Source: Paenibacillus sp. Soil766 (GTDB lineage Bacteria > Bacillota > Bacilli > Paenibacillales > NBRC-103111). From it: a stretch of 64,000 bases of DNA. Positions within the stretch are counted from its first letter, which is position 1; each line of letters begins with the position of its first letter. Below are positions 18,301 to 28,101 of this stretch, one piece after another. The position numbers and the translations under genes are program-made. The notes under the pieces were generated by a model. It was given only the letters and a program-made list of their open reading frames with translations. It did no database searches and was not told where the DNA came from. Where the stretch lies: the NCBI RefSeq assembly GCF_001428105.1, contig NZ_LMSJ01000001.1, positions 310,835-374,834 of the forward strand, written 5' to 3'.

Positions 18301-20613
18301 ATCGGCTTGGTCTCCAAATGCGCCGGTTTTCTGACCTGGAGGCAGCATATACATCGGGTACCAAGCTTCGTTGCGGAAGTATGCCTTCTTATAAAGACTG
18401 AAGCCGGTTGCAATATAGAGCGTATCGACGAACTGTTTGTTACTCATTGTAGACCATTGCCAGTAGCCTTCTCCATTGCCCCAGCCGCCGTCCTCGCCGC
18501 CCCACGGAGGCGATAGATTAATATAGGCCGGGACGATCAGATTGAACCAATACTGTGCGTCCTGCATAACGTTTTTCCCATTTACATTAATGTCGTCGTG
18601 CATCAAGGCAGTAGCAATCATGCCCAGGAAGCCGAATACGGTCCAACCGTGTGAATCATAAGGTGTACTGGATATTGGTTTGCTATCGTACAGGACATCG
18701 TTTGCAATCGTTGTGGAGCGATGATGCACCATCGTTAATACGGTTTCCCGCTCAGTCGGGCTAAGGAGATCATAAAGCCAGTCATAAGCCATCGCGCCTG
18801 TTAATGCGATCTCCCGGTGAGCCTGATCGTCATTTTTATAAGCGGTTAGGCTGCTCTCATCCAAACTCCACGAAGAGATATGCAGCAGCCGTCTTTTTGC
18901 GAACTGGCCGTAATTGGGGTCCTGAGTGATTAAGTAAATAAAAGCTGCGTCCAATAAGGGATTTGTTATTGCGCTTACTTGATCGATAACTTTTGGATTT
19001 TTAGTCACGGGTTCACCCGGCAGCGCCTGCGGGGACTTGGCTTCAGCCTCTACCGCAACCTTTATTCGGCCCTTTACGGTATCGAATGTTTTCTTGCCGT
19101 CACCGTCTTTTCTAGCACGAAATGCTTCCAGCGTAGCAGGAGTCGTGAGGATACGTGGATGTTCTGTCGATACGGCATTAAACATATCTGAAGTTGAAGG
19201 CACTGGGAAAGGGACGTTATCCGCATCAATGCGGAATTTTAATACTTCGCTCCAGACCGACCACCCTGCCGGTTTATGAAACCTGACTCTCCAGAAGTAG
19301 GATTGTCCGCCTGCAAACGTATGTGGGAAATTGTAGAAGTTGGTAGTAATGCCATTTTTCTGATAAGCAATAGACTGAAAGGAGCTGTCTCCTGAAACTT
19401 GTAATTCGTAAGAATCAGCACCCGGAATGAAGGGCCATGCGAAATCAGGCGGATTCTGGGTCGTTACAAGATGATTGACAGGTTGAAATTTCCTCGAAAC
19501 TGCCGGATCCTCCCCAATTGGCCACGTTAAAGCGCCTGCAGGCGGGGGAGTAGGAGTCACGGTTGGTGTAGGTCCAGGTGTTGAACTGGTTGCCGTAAGA
19601 GATGCCGCATCAAAATAAACATCGGCAGTCTCCATACCTGGCGTAGATAATTCTACTTGCACATCGGTTGTGCCTTCGGGCGGCACAGCAGATATAGTCA
19701 AAGTTTCATAGCTGCCAGTAAGTGTTGTTTGCGCTTCCATAAACTGTTGGCTAGCAGATCCAATAAAGTGCAGGATCAAACTCGCATTGCCTGTTAATGC
19801 TTTAGCTCTAACTGTTGCCTTGTACTCATTGCCGGTAACGACAGGTACAGTCGGGCTTTTCACACTGTAGGCGTCCGATGTGGAATTATCAATCATATGC
19901 ACAGACCGGAAGCCATGATCTGCATAAGTTGCAGCGTTAACCGAAACGATACTGGAAGTCAGTCCATGGTCAATCGCTGTCCATCCCGTTGGTCTCGAAC
20001 TCGAGCTAGCTTCAAAACTTGAGTTAGGGAGCAGCTCGGTCGTCTTAAGCGATACATCGTCAAAATAAACGGTGCCGTTAATGGCGGTGGTAGGAATAAT
20101 CAGACGAACAAGTAAACTTACCGTACCAGGAGGTGGTGTGTCGGTAAGCTCCAACGTCTGCCAGTTTGGAGAGACCGATTTGTATTCGGATACTTTGGTT
20201 GTATTAGCACCACTAGCATCGAAATATCGGACCTGCATTGTGGCTTGCCCTACTACGACTTTTACTTTGACACTGGCCTTGTAGGTTGTCCCAGGCGAGT
20301 AAGGAATTTTTTGGCTTTCCATAACTGCCGCAGTACTAGCATTGGTGTCCGTGACCTTCACACTTCCGGACCCTTCAGATACCTGGTCGGTGACCCACTC
20401 ATAGGAAAGTCCCGTATTTACGGCTGGCGTCCAGCTTACAGGCACACCGCCACTCGCTTGTTCAAAGCCGGGATTTACAACCAGTTCGGGTCCCATAACC
20501 GAGATATCGGCCGCACTGGCAAATTGAAAGGTAAACAAGTTGAGGATCAAACTCAATCCCATAACACCGGTGAGGAATGCAGAGATTTTGCGCTGCCAAA
20601 TTCGATTTTTCAA
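15337..20613 (-). CDS. Giant secreted heparinase-II/III-type polysaccharide lyase with CBM-like, cohesin-like and dockerin modules
   Basis: About 1758 residues from a TTG at 20613 that follows AGGAGG by 8 bases; the upstream in-frame ATG at 20637 has no SD. Order: signal peptide (1-35); two CBM4/9-like beta domains (about 40-340, each beginning ELVVNPGFE or ELLPNSSFE); PTPT linker; an Fn3-like domain; a DUF4962-plus-heparinase catalytic region (about 460-1200) with [12 protein letters not shown] near its C-terminal beta part; a CBM-like domain; a cohesin-like sandwich ([15 protein letters not shown] ... [16 protein letters not shown]); a FIVAR-like helix pair; and a type-I dockerin at the C terminus ([36 protein letters not shown]). 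It probably cleaves an acidic polysaccharide by elimination, outside the cell. The substrate is unknown. Confidence 0.85.
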   Translation of the reverse strand: MKNRIWQRKISAFLTGVMGLSLILNLFTFQFASAADISVMGPELVVNPGFEQASGGVPVSWTPAVNTGLSYEWVTDQVSEGSGSVKVTDTNASTAAVMESQKIPYSPGTTYKASVKVKVVVGQATMQVRYFDASGANTTKVSEYKSVSPNWQTLELTDTPPPGTVSLLVRLIIPTTAINGTVYFDDVSLKTTELLPNSSFEASSSSRPTGWTAIDHGLTSSIVSVNAATYADHGFRSVHMIDNSTSDAYSVKSPTVPVVTGNEYKATVRAKALTGNASLILHFIGSASQQFMEAQTTLTGSYETLTISAVPPEGTTDVQVELSTPGMETADVYFDAASLTATSSTPGPTPTVTPTPPPAGALTWPIGEDPAVSRKFQPVNHLVTTQNPPDFAWPFIPGADSYELQVSGDSSFQSIAYQKNGITTNFYNFPHTFAGGQSYFWRVRFHKPAGWSVWSEVLKFRIDADNVPFPVPSTSDMFNAVSTEHPRILTTPATLEAFRARKDGDGKKTFDTVKGRIKVAVEAEAKSPQALPGEPVTKNPKVIDQVSAITNPLLDAAFIYLITQDPNYGQFAKRRLLHISSWSLDESSLTAYKNDDQAHREIALTGAMAYDWLYDLLSPTERETVLTMVHHRSTTIANDVLYDSKPISSTPYDSHGWTVFGFLGMIATALMHDDINVNGKNVMQDAQYWFNLIVPAYINLSPPWGGEDGGWGNGEGYWQWSTMSNKQFVDTLYIATGFSLYKKAYFRNEAWYPMYMLPPGQKTGAFGDQADLISRNYVAAGITREAQMQQNEVMQWYAQRDPYDYANFISYLYEDSSLPARPPVEMPTAKYFENIGTVAMHSNLLDPKRISFFFKSSPFGSFNHSHADQNGIMIKAYGEDLTVDGGFYDDFNSEHFQKYAKQTFAHNAITYDIKKGQKHFDMKATGQITGFATNRDFDAAVGDATTAYNTGDFIGLDLAQRSVIYVKPGAFVIVDNLNAREPGGSSFEYWLHAENTLNIDEANSSATIIKNKAALEVNLYYPGLTKIDVTNQFLDYEGVEYLPSGSTYGGKRRLHGGFKTPKTEEATIVSTYVPYQVGSAPEDIITEDLGTYRKLHFTDGTDVYVRTAQSGVVDTGDMQFEGIAATVKGNSILLVGGTQLTMNGVTRIASTEPATVALSGDELSITGTKNNQVSLLKSGVTTVLDEEYRSLPKGGSVTDVVYARGVQWDTAGNTLTLNVEPGQHKLLLSNIPAPAPQAQVSYPVEINGVASSVTLSTYGNGHGGTAAWGSITNSAGLYEVLEAPPGLIFEGLGPVKPFIFMGKNAGFSIPSVTGALKLRSVSPGGVTPTEATANYDVLKDELTVFAEAESFIDNEDGNFNVYSSRPFLSGGKGVSQWNALGQNITWKLNVPEAGNYDLAIKYVAWELADSLPTRLIKLGNQYYTAEAERTVDQGTKPEYWKAMTVHTGKTLPAGEVELKMWRISGAMNLDWVGLVKREPVIEPTVKLTTNTSSVSSGQPLDVQLALDKTDSTRAVELTLSYDPAKFTYTGFVYDYPEQVAIIENDEDAGELRIVTARTGTDVLPVGTPFLTLKFDVTSDASSGNASFAASAVSISSEAGVKTTIVGSTLEVNVLNKTALGALITQAESTRDQAVEGTAIGTFFSSTLSGLKAALTVVIHAAKAVFNQSDATQEQIQTAQSNLTAALTQFESHRITAETGDTDNNHEFDVNDFANIAEQYGKESTSPDWSDDARNADINSDGVVDIEDLAFVASRMFSS

Positions 20614-20626
20614 ATAAATTCGCCTC

Positions 20627-21652
20627 CTATGTTTCATTGGTTGTATTGGTTGTATATCTAAACATCTCCTCGAATAATACGAAATGACTGTCCAGAATTT
20701 CATCCGCTGTCAATTTAATACCGGGAGCATCCAGCCCCATATTGGACTCGAATGTGAAACTAATTCCGCCGCATACATGGTGGATCGCCGACGTTAAATT
20801 GAAAGCCCGATACGGGTAGGCCCCATCATCCGATAAGATCAAATTCAATTTCGAATAAGGAAGGTTTTTCTTCGCATAGGCATTTGTAATCTGCTCGTTG
20901 AACGCCTGCTGCCTTTGCATAACGGCAAGTGGTACATAAGAGGTTGGTAAAAGATGATTTTCGTAATTGGACCCTCCATGCAGCAAAACAGCAAAATCCG
21001 GAGCCTCTTTATCTACAAGTCCAAGCAGCGAACTGGTCTCACGTGCCATCGGGGCAAAGAAGTTATCGTGCATAATATTAACGCCATCATCGTTAAAGTA
21101 GCTGCCTAAGAAATCGGAAGCATCCTTAATGGGATGAACCGCCTTGCAGTCCGGCCACTTGCACAACGAACCGTCTTTCCATGTACCTTGCATATAGTAC
21201 ACAGTCTTATCGAAAGGTACATTAATTAACGTATCCACAGGCAATCGGGCCCGGCCATCCGGGTTCATGCAGGGAATCAGAATCAGTCTGAATCGATGGG
21301 CATTTTCATATAAATAATCATGCCTTTTCCCCCGGTAATCCTCCCCTGTTTCGAGCAGTCGTATAAGGTTCATTACGGCAACAATGCCCTCCAATTCCCC
21401 GCCATGGATACCGCCGACAATGAAAAGAACCGGTTTGTTAGCCTCATCCTTATTCGCGTAATGCTTAGGGTCCTTCGCTCCGCAAGCAGAATTATAATTT
21501 GCCCGCCGGCCGAAATCCTCCTTCAACCCGTATTCCACCATATAAATGTCTCTTTGACCTGCTGAAGTTGTCAGTACACTTGCCTTCCCCCTATGAATTG
21601 TCGACATTGCTTCCTCTATATCCAATAATCTGCTCTTCCAAAATGATTCCAA
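20627..21652 (-). CDS. M14-family zinc carboxypeptidase-like protein
   Basis: 341 residues from TTG at 21652, 8 bases after AGGAGG; an open frame further up to 21868 overlaps the binding-protein gene and is not used. Zinc-binding HxxE occurs in [10 protein letters not shown] (about residue 100), and the substrate-binding NPDGR follows (about 155). A late FTFESNMG supplies a likely catalytic Glu. No signal peptide is visible, so it is probably cytoplasmic, acting on peptides or on amide-linked cell-wall or sugar compounds. Its stop codon TAG is part of the AGGAGG of the lyase gene downstream, so the two are translationally coupled. Its role in a sugar locus is unclear. Confidence 0.82.
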   Translation of the reverse strand: MESFWKSRLLDIEEAMSTIHRGKASVLTTSAGQRDIYMVEYGLKEDFGRRANYNSACGAKDPKHYANKDEANKPVLFIVGGIHGGELEGIVAVMNLIRLLETGEDYRGKRHDYLYENAHRFRLILIPCMNPDGRARLPVDTLINVPFDKTVYYMQGTWKDGSLCKWPDCKAVHPIKDASDFLGSYFNDDGVNIMHDNFFAPMARETSSLLGLVDKEAPDFAVLLHGGSNYENHLLPTSYVPLAVMQRQQAFNEQITNAYAKKNLPYSKLNLILSDDGAYPYRAFNLTSAIHHVCGGISFTFESNMGLDAPGIKLTADEILDSHFVLFEEMFRYTTNTTNET

Positions 21653-21806
21653 ATTTATTTTCCTCCTATAGCTTAAATTGCCTCTGGGCATGCGACGAAG
21701 CATATCTGACAAGCCTTTACCAGGACATGTAACCGCTTTACTTTTTGGGCAAAGAAAACGGAGCCGCCGTTTCATTGGAATAAAACATTGCAGCCCCGCC
21801 AGGTCT

Positions 21807-23393
21807 TTACTTCTTACTTGCGATGTAGGCATCCAATTGTGTTTGGAACTCTGCCTGAACCTTCTCAATTCCTGCTTGCTTCTGCTTTTCGAGTACCTGT
21901 GGAATACCTACGTCTGCTTTGATCAAGCCGTGTACGATCGGCAGCAAATAGGTTTGTTGGACATTATCAAGTGCGGCCAGCTCATTTTTAATCTTGGAAT
22001 CATCCAGTACAAAAGTCTCAAGCGGGCTGTGGACAATATTCGTTGCTTTCCATCTGTTGTAAGTAGCCGTAACCATATCGCCGACTACTCCTTCCATCTG
22101 CCTGGAAAGCTGAGTTCTCCAGCCCCAGGGACTAGCACCTTCAGGCGGATAACCGGCAGTTGCTGCCAGTGTTTTGAACTTATTATCCCCTACAGGTTCC
22201 CAGTGCTTCCCTTTGATCCCATAGAACGTTAGTTCATATATCTCTTTGTCGTAACGGAGAAGATCTAGCGCCATTAACGCCCGCTCCGCATTCTTGGAGG
22301 TTGCGTGAATCCCGATTCCATTACTGATCAGTGGGGTTTGGTACTGTTTGGCCGTCGGATTAACGTCAATTAACTCGGGCTTCCACTCCGGATTCGTTTT
22401 TAGAATAGCGTCGATCGAGTTAGCCATCGTTGATATATTACCAAAGTCAGCTGCCGTCTTGCCTTCTTTAAATGCCTTTCTCCAATCCGTCTTGGATACA
22501 ATCGCATCCTTCGTCCAGACGCCTTGCTGCGCCATGTCATAGAACATGTTATATTTTTCGATCGTTTTCGGGTTTTCTAGATAATTCGTAAGTTTTGGAT
22601 TTGGATTTTTCAAGTCATAGACCAAAGTAACACTTCCATGGACGAGGCGCATTTCCATATCAGAGAAGAATACAGGAATTCCGGTAGAACTTAATTTAGC
22701 AGGAGGACCACTGAAGCCAAGCATGCCCTTCTCGTTCTTGGCAACCGTAGTTAAGTAACTGGCCAAATCGGCTTGCGTCTTCACTTCCGGCAGCTTATAT
22801 TTTTCTCTCAAATCCCCACGGATCACACCTATTGCAAAACTACTTTCGAAGGTATCATTCGGCACCATATAGATCTTGCCATTAATCTTGGCTTGATCCC
22901 ACCCAACCTTATCCTGTTTAGCCCATGTGTTTGGCGCATAGGTTTTGAGGATATCTTCGGTTAATTGAAGGAAGCCGTCTTTACGGGCTGTTGCATTGTA
23001 GAATGCCCAATCACCGGTAAAGATCATGTCAAAGTCCTCGTTAGCAGCAAATAATAGCGGATATTTCTGATTGTATTCATTGAAATCCAGATACCTGAGT
23101 TCTAATTCGGCATTGATTTTTTTCTTAAGGATTTTGTTGACTTCCGCATAGACTTCATCTGTATCTGGTGGTTTGGTACCCACCAAGACCATTTTCAGCT
23201 TAACCGGTGTTGAAGTATCTATTTTCGTTGCTGATGCGTTTTCAGACGGCTTTACGGATGCGTTTGGCGATGATGAAGTTTGGCTTCCCGTATCTCCGCC
23301 GCATGCACTTACCAACACGCTTAGAACGAGTGCCGGCACTATGCCCTTCCAAACTTTTTTGTGGTTACTTTTCATTGTCATCATTCCTTTCAT
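21807..23393 (-). CDS. LplA-type extracellular sugar-binding lipoprotein
   Basis: 528 residues with a lipoprotein signal ending VLVSACGG (lipobox, Cys at about 31) and a long serine/threonine-rich linker. The length and the openings KLKMVLVGTKPPDTDEVYAEVNKILKKK and ELRYLDFNEYNQKYPLLFAANEDFDMIFTGDW are typical of family-1 binding proteins that serve LplB/LplC permeases for oligosaccharides (shown here in pieces of the run). SD AGGGGG precedes the ATG at 23393 by 6 bases. It follows both permease genes. No ATPase is encoded nearby, as is normal for these systems, which share an MsmX-type ATPase. The ligand is probably an oligosaccharide made by the lyase downstream. Confidence 0.93.
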   Translation of the reverse strand: MKGMMTMKSNHKKVWKGIVPALVLSVLVSACGGDTGSQTSSSPNASVKPSENASATKIDTSTPVKLKMVLVGTKPPDTDEVYAEVNKILKKKINAELELRYLDFNEYNQKYPLLFAANEDFDMIFTGDWAFYNATARKDGFLQLTEDILKTYAPNTWAKQDKVGWDQAKINGKIYMVPNDTFESSFAIGVIRGDLREKYKLPEVKTQADLASYLTTVAKNEKGMLGFSGPPAKLSSTGIPVFFSDMEMRLVHGSVTLVYDLKNPNPKLTNYLENPKTIEKYNMFYDMAQQGVWTKDAIVSKTDWRKAFKEGKTAADFGNISTMANSIDAILKTNPEWKPELIDVNPTAKQYQTPLISNGIGIHATSKNAERALMALDLLRYDKEIYELTFYGIKGKHWEPVGDNKFKTLAATAGYPPEGASPWGWRTQLSRQMEGVVGDMVTATYNRWKATNIVHSPLETFVLDDSKIKNELAALDNVQQTYLLPIVHGLIKADVGIPQVLEKQKQAGIEKVQAEFQTQLDAYIASKK

Positions 23394-23444
23394 GCTCTAC
23401 CCCCTATGAAATCTCATGCTATGATAAACCGGAGTGTTCCGGGA

Positions 23445-24383
23445 TTATCCTTTTACTGCACCGATTGTAAGCCCTTTGACAAAATAGCGTTGAATAAATG
23501 GATATAGCAGTACGATCGGCCCCGTAACTACGATAGTCAGAGCCATTTTGAGGCCTTCGCCTGGCAAATCCGGTACGTTCATTCCGCTTTTTTCTGCAAC
23601 GATTTTGAGCGCATCTACGCTGCCAATAACTCGATATAAGTAATATTGAAGTGTGTAGAGCTTGTGATTATTAATGAAAAGTAAAGAGTGGAACCAATCA
23701 TTCCAATATCCAAGAGCTACAAAAAGCCCAATGGTGGCAAGTGCAGGCTTGCATAGAGGTATGATAAGTCTGATAAAGATCGTAAAATCTCCTGCACCAT
23801 CCATCTTAGCTGATTCCGTAATAGCTGCTGGAATGCTCCGCATAAAACTTTTCATAACCAAAATATAGAATACGTTAATCAATGGAAGCAACAGCAACAC
23901 CAAGTACGTATCGTTTAATTTCAAATAATTGACGACCAGGATATAGAGTGGAACCAGTCCTCCGCTGAATAAAGTCGTGAAATAGTAGAAGAATGAAAAT
24001 GTATTTCTCCATTTAAAATCAGATCGTTGGAGCACATAACTGCTCATGGATACTAGAAATAGCGAGATCGTTGTACCGATAATCGTCAAGGATGTTGTTA
24101 GTCCATAAGCACGAAGAATCTCTTGTGGAACCGTGAAGATAAACCGATAAGCCTCGAAGGACAAGCTGGAAGGAATTAATTTATAACCTTCCAAGATAAT
24201 CTCTTTTTCATCTGTGACTGATCCGCTTAAGATTAGTAAAAAGGGTAAGATACAGAGAAGTGCTACAAATGATACCCAACCATAGGCTATTACATTCAGG
24301 ACAAATTGGTCCATCTGAATCTTTGGGGCTGGCGTCTTCGTTAAGAACGCGATTTCTGTTTGGGTATTGGCTGCCGATTTCAT
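23445..24383 (-). CDS. Carbohydrate ABC transporter permease, LplC/MalG type
   Basis: 312 residues with six predicted membrane helices. The EAA loop, which contacts the ATPase, lies in ITESAKMDGAGDFTIFIRLI (about residue 200). The C terminus YPFIQRYFVKGLTIGAVKG is the usual end of LplC-type permeases. It lies 24 bases after the LplB-type gene and 51 bases before the binding protein, forming a standard three-gene import unit. Confidence 0.94.
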   Translation of the reverse strand: MKSAANTQTEIAFLTKTPAPKIQMDQFVLNVIAYGWVSFVALLCILPFLLILSGSVTDEKEIILEGYKLIPSSLSFEAYRFIFTVPQEILRAYGLTTSLTIIGTTISLFLVSMSSYVLQRSDFKWRNTFSFFYYFTTLFSGGLVPLYILVVNYLKLNDTYLVLLLLPLINVFYILVMKSFMRSIPAAITESAKMDGAGDFTIFIRLIIPLCKPALATIGLFVALGYWNDWFHSLLFINNHKLYTLQYYLYRVIGSVDALKIVAEKSGMNVPDLPGEGLKMALTIVVTGPIVLLYPFIQRYFVKGLTIGAVKG

Positions 24384-24407
24384 TCAGGTGCAGACTCCTT
24401 TCCGGAT

Positions 24408-25325
24408 TTAGAACAAAGCTGAGTCTTTATCCGCTTTGCGAACGACTCCGTTAACTAGGAGAATAGTGATAAAACAAAGAATGGATTGAAAAAGTCCTAT
24501 AGCCGCTGACATGCCAATCTCATTGTTTTGTACCAAAGACCGATATACATACGTATCAATGACGTCCGTATTGCCAAACAAGAGTCCGTTATTCCCGATC
24601 ATGTTAAAGAAGAGTCCGAAATCGCCGCGAAAAATGTGGCCCACCGACAGCAGCGTCAAAATGATCATCGTCGGTTTCAAACACGGAATCGTGATATGCC
24701 ATATTTTCTGGAACACGTTGGCCCCATCGGTCTCAGCCGCCTCATACATCTCCTGATCGATACTCATAATTGCGGCTAAATAGAAGACGACACCATATCC
24801 AACAGCTTTCCACGTTGAGAAGAATACGAGGAGGAATGGCCATATGCCGGTTGTGCTGTAGAAGTTGACAGGTTCCATACCGAAAGTACGGAATATTGTG
24901 TTAATCGTACCATGTTCAAAATTCAACAAATTGTAAGCGATTGAGCCTACTACCACCCAGGAAATGAAGTACGGAAGGAACATTACAGATTGACTAACTT
25001 TCTTAAACCATTTGCTGCGAACTTCTGAAAGTAAAATTGCTATTCCTACCTGCAGCACCAAATTAATGAAGATAAAGAACACATTATAAAGCACGGTATT
25101 GCGCGTCACTCTCCAGGCATCTCCAGAGATAAAAAAGAACTTAAAATTCTCTAGTCCGCTCCAATCACTTCCCAGAATGCCTTTACCATAAGAATAATGT
25201 TTGAATGCGAGAACCAGGCCGAACATCGGCACGTATTGGAATAACGCCACAAACAATAAGGAAGGGACCAGCATAAGCAGCATGGTTCTGTAACTGATCA
25301 AATCGCGAATGAACGGTGTTTTCAT
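24408..25325 (-). CDS. Carbohydrate ABC transporter permease, LplB/MalF type
   Basis: About 305 residues from the ATG at 25325, 5 bases after AAAGGAGGAG. The upstream GTG in the same frame (25349) is before that SD and is not used. Typical LplB stretches are QYVPMFGLVLAFKHYS near the N terminus, the EAA loop EMYEAAETDGANVFQKIWHI (about residue 185) and TFIDTYVYRS-like DVIDTYVYRSLVQNNEIG near the end. It is the first gene of the transporter/lyase series. Confidence 0.94.
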   Translation of the reverse strand: MKTPFIRDLISYRTMLLMLVPSLLFVALFQYVPMFGLVLAFKHYSYGKGILGSDWSGLENFKFFFISGDAWRVTRNTVLYNVFFIFINLVLQVGIAILLSEVRSKWFKKVSQSVMFLPYFISWVVVGSIAYNLLNFEHGTINTIFRTFGMEPVNFYSTTGIWPFLLVFFSTWKAVGYGVVFYLAAIMSIDQEMYEAAETDGANVFQKIWHITIPCLKPTMIILTLLSVGHIFRGDFGLFFNMIGNNGLLFGNTDVIDTYVYRSLVQNNEIGMSAAIGLFQSILCFITILLVNGVVRKADKDSALF

Positions 25326-25364
25326 TTTACTCTCCTCCTTTATGTTCACCGGTCTATGTAGCTT

Positions 25365-25433
25365 ATTATAATGGAACCGCTATCATTTGGGTCCCCACCA
25401 ATCTTTCGAATTCATGTCCAGAATTAAGATTCC
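25365..25433 (-). promoter_or_regulatory. Transporter promoter region with the shared 31-bp site
   Basis: A TATAAT lies on the minus strand at 25365-25370, 40 bases before the LplB start. The -35 is not recognisable. The segment 25403-25433, upstream of it, matches 25 of 31 bases of the site at 7002-7032 in front of the two-component genes. The site is inverted relative to the direction of transcription compared with that copy. Confidence 0.5.
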
Positions 25434-25500
25434 TGTTAAAATGAGAAATAGGATCGTCTGCACTAGGCGTATGCTTTTCCAACCCTATAAAATGATTAAA

Positions 25501-25524
25501 GCCTTACGATTTTTATCGTAAGGC
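25501..25524 (-). terminator. Stem-loop after ATPase copy 2
   Basis: GCCTTACGAT and ATCGTAAGGC form a perfect 10-bp stem with a TTTT loop, 15 bases beyond the ATPase stop. A related stem with the same CCTTACGA core follows copy 3 (39224), so the terminator belongs to the duplicated unit. Confidence 0.7.
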
Positions 25525-25538
25525 CGATATTATTCATA

Positions 25539-26209
25539 TTAGTGAACCAACCGCCCATCCCGAAACCTAACTACCCTTTTCGCTTGCTCCGCAACCTGCC
25601 GATCATGCGTAATCACAATAATCGTCCGCCTCTGCTCGTTCAACCGCCTGAAAATTTCCATGATCTCCGCGCCTGTCTTTGAATCCAGCGCTCCCGTTGG
25701 CTCATCCGCCAAGATGATCGGCGGATCGCCTGCTAAGGTTCGCGCAATCGCAACACGCTGCTGCTGCCCACCCGATAATTCCGAAGGAAAATGCTTCCTC
25801 CGGTCGAGTAGATCCACTGCTTCCAGCGCTTGCAAGACAAGTGGCTCACGCTGCTGCTTCGTCATTCCCCGATATATTAGTGGTAGCTCCACGTTCTCAT
25901 ATGCGCTTAATCTCGGTAACAAATTAAAATTCTGAAAAACAAACCCAATCTTCCGATTCCGAATCTCAGCCAACTGTGAATCTTTCATAGCATGAATCTG
26001 CTTCCCATCAAGGCTGTAAACCCTTCGTCAGACACATCCAAACACCCGATAATATTCATCAGAGTGGACTTGCCAGAGCCCGAAGGCCCCATGATGGCAA
26101 CATATTCACCTTGCAAGATGTCTAAAGTGATATCATCTAGCGCGCGAATCGTTCCGCCGCCCATATAGTAAAATTTGCACACATGCTCAATTTGGATTAA
26201 GGCTGCCAT
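25539..26209 (-). pseudogene. MacB/LolD-like ABC transporter ATPase, frameshifted (copy 2)
   Basis: Together the two frames cover a complete ATPase of about 223 residues: Walker A GPSGSGKST, Q-loop GFVFQNFNLLP, signature [13 protein letters not shown], Walker [13 protein letters not shown] and switch VITHD. One base is missing after CLDVSDEG (near 26015), which moves the frame and splits the gene. Such ATPases drive FtsX-like permeases for lipoprotein, peptide or antimicrobial export. No permease or adaptor gene is adjacent, so this is an orphan remnant. GGGGGGCG forms its SD. It matches the pseudogene copies at 3.5 and 39.3 kb closely. Confidence 0.88.
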
Positions 26210-26295
26210 TGTGTTCGCCCCCCATTATCTGATGCCAAATAAATGAAGTCTGCGATTCAATTCCAATGATTCCAATTCTTTTAAAATCTATGCTT

Positions 26296-26645
26296 TTACC
26301 GCTTCGCCTTATAAAACTCATGATACATCTTCATCAGAGCCCGCTTCTCAATCCGCGATACGTAGGACCTCGAAATCCCCAGCTCCTTCGCGATCTCCCG
26401 CTGCGTCCGCTCCTCGCCGCCAAGCTCCAACCCAAACCTTCCGACTACGACTTCTTTCTCCCGGTCGTCCAAAATCTCAAGATTGCGATATATCTTCGAC
26501 TTCTCAATCTTCAACTGCACCGCATCCACGACATCGTCCGCCTCGCTGCCGAGGTGTCGATCAACGTAATCTCGTTCCCCTCTTTGTCCGTTCCGATGGG
26601 ATCATGCTAGGAAACATCTTTCCACGTTATTTTTTGAGGTTGTGA
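26296..26645 (-). pseudogene. sigK: sigK 3' fragment (sporulation sigma factor K, region 3.2-4)
   Basis: The last 77 codons are intact and end YHEFYKAKR. They include [37 protein letters not shown] and IEKRALMK, the sigma-K C-terminal region that contacts the -35. Upstream, the frame shifts once (within LIDxLGSEADD) and has a TAG where Leu of KDVSLHDPIG is expected. Homology fades near 26645, so nothing of regions 1-2 remains. It lies directly upstream of the ATPase remnant. A functional sigK must lie elsewhere if the cell sporulates. Confidence 0.85.
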
Positions 26646-26657
26646 ACAGTTCATTGA

Positions 26658-26692
26658 AGTTGAACTATAGTTCTCCAATTAACGTAATGAAC
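26658..26692 (-). repeat. Partial attC-like repeat, copy 0 (C-arm only)
   Basis: TTGAACTATAGTTCTCC then ATTAACGTAATGAAC matches the distal arm and tail of the repeats found from 28.9 kb on. It includes the perfect palindrome GAACTATAGTTC. No stem-loop or A-arm is seen. Confidence 0.55.
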
Positions 26693-26728
26693 TCATCTGT
26701 CCTCTAAGTTACGGTTCACGGTATCTCT

Positions 26729-27121
26729 CTAACGGCGAAAGCCTGCCGATGGCATTTCAAAACGAGATCGTTTCCGGCTGGATACGAATACACCCAATCC
26801 GATGACCAAACCGATATTCGTTAACGAAGCAAAATGGTTTAAGTTAACTGGCTCGATCGAGAACGCTATGGTTCCGCTACCAATCATGGCGCAAAGCAGT
26901 GTGCCGAATGTCGTCTGATACATCGTTACTCCCTTTAGCCGCTTTGACAACCGTGAACCTGTCGCATAGCACAACGTGGCTGCCAACATACAAATAAATC
27001 CGACGATATCAACTGACACGATTGAATGCGCGTTAATGTCAAGCAGATGCTTAATGAAGAAAAAGGAGCCTCCCCTGATGAGACTTAGCATCAATAACGC
27101 CGAAAAAAGCAAACGATTCAT
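26729..27121 (-). pseudogene. Decayed second EamA/DMT-family transporter
   Basis: The first 28 residues (MNRLLFSALLMLSLIRGGSF ...) are a DMT N terminus. The frame then jumps to a segment with VDIVGFICMLAATLCYATGSR that normally lies over 100 residues later, and ends after about 130 residues. A full transporter has about 300, so a large internal deletion and a C-terminal loss are inferred. It begins 2 bases after the stop of the intact paralogue upstream. Confidence 0.7.
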
Positions 27122-27123
27122 AA

Positions 27124-28002
27124 CTAATCCATCTTCCTGCCGATTTTATTTTTAGCCTTCCAGTTGACCAAGAATATGCCTATGAAGATACCAATCCCCC
27201 CGACATAAACATACCAGTGGATAACCTCACCCAGAATCAGCCATCCGGACAGGACGCCAAAGAACGGAGCTAAAAACAGAAAAGCGCTTGTTTTGCCCGG
27301 GTCTCCTTTGCTGAGCAGATAATACCATGTTGCAAACTGGACGATCGATCCTAGTATCACTAAATAGAGGATGACTCCGGATGAGGTCCAGTTGAGAATA
27401 AGACGCGGGGTTTCCATACTTAGGCTTAACACCAGGAGGAGCAATCCTCCAAACAACATTTGATACGCCGTCAACACCCAGTTGTCGAATCGCCCCCCCC
27501 ATTTTTTGACCAATAAGGTAGCAATCGCCCATGCTAGCGCGGATCCTAGCCCGAGTAACGTTCCTATCGAGAATTGCATGTGGAATCCCAGCGTTACGAA
27601 TACGCCGGCAAATCCGACGATTACGCCTATCCATTGATACAGTCGGTATCTCAAGCCCATAATCACTCTTCCTAAGACCACGACAAGTAGCGGATTTACG
27701 AACGTTAAAATCGAGGTTTCCCCCGACGGAATCGTTCGCATACTCAAGAATATACAACCCATTACCGCTGTCGTCTGAAAAACACCAATAAGCATAAGTC
27801 TAGCCCAATCCTGGGTGATTACAGGCAAACGCCTGTTTTTTAATGTTACGGCCAGTGCCATAATAGCACCTGCCAGCGTAAAGCGTATGCCTACGAGTAG
27901 CAGGGGTGAGACGTACGACAGTCCAACCTTGCCGACCGCAAAAGATGAGCCCATTAGAGATGTGGCAAGCGCGATAAGTAATCCGAAAGCATAACGATTC
28001 AT
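27124..28002 (-). CDS. EamA/DMT-superfamily transporter
   Basis: 292 residues with ten hydrophobic helices in two EamA repeats. Each opens with a GSSFAVGK- or GSALAWAIATLLVKKWGG-type motif, and the protein ends in a basic tail (NWKAKNKIGRKMD). Members export metabolites or amino acids across the membrane. It is divergent from the ArsR-like regulator at 28102, with about 100 bases between the starts, and that regulator probably controls it. Confidence 0.9.
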   Translation of the reverse strand: MNRYAFGLLIALATSLMGSSFAVGKVGLSYVSPLLLVGIRFTLAGAIMALAVTLKNRRLPVITQDWARLMLIGVFQTTAVMGCIFLSMRTIPSGETSILTFVNPLLVVVLGRVIMGLRYRLYQWIGVIVGFAGVFVTLGFHMQFSIGTLLGLGSALAWAIATLLVKKWGGRFDNWVLTAYQMLFGGLLLLVLSLSMETPRLILNWTSSGVILYLVILGSIVQFATWYYLLSKGDPGKTSAFLFLAPFFGVLSGWLILGEVIHWYVYVGGIGIFIGIFLVNWKAKNKIGRKMD

Positions 28003-28101
28003 AAACTTCTCCTCTTCCTTTGTTTTGTTTCTCTATGCTACCATGAAATTACTTCGGTCGCGGTCGAATCATAATAACAAAGGGATTGGAGTGAATTGAT
28101 T

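Noticed and set aside
25539..26209. Functional ABC exporter ATPase
   Set aside because: A one-base loss separates Walker A from the rest, and no permease is adjacent.
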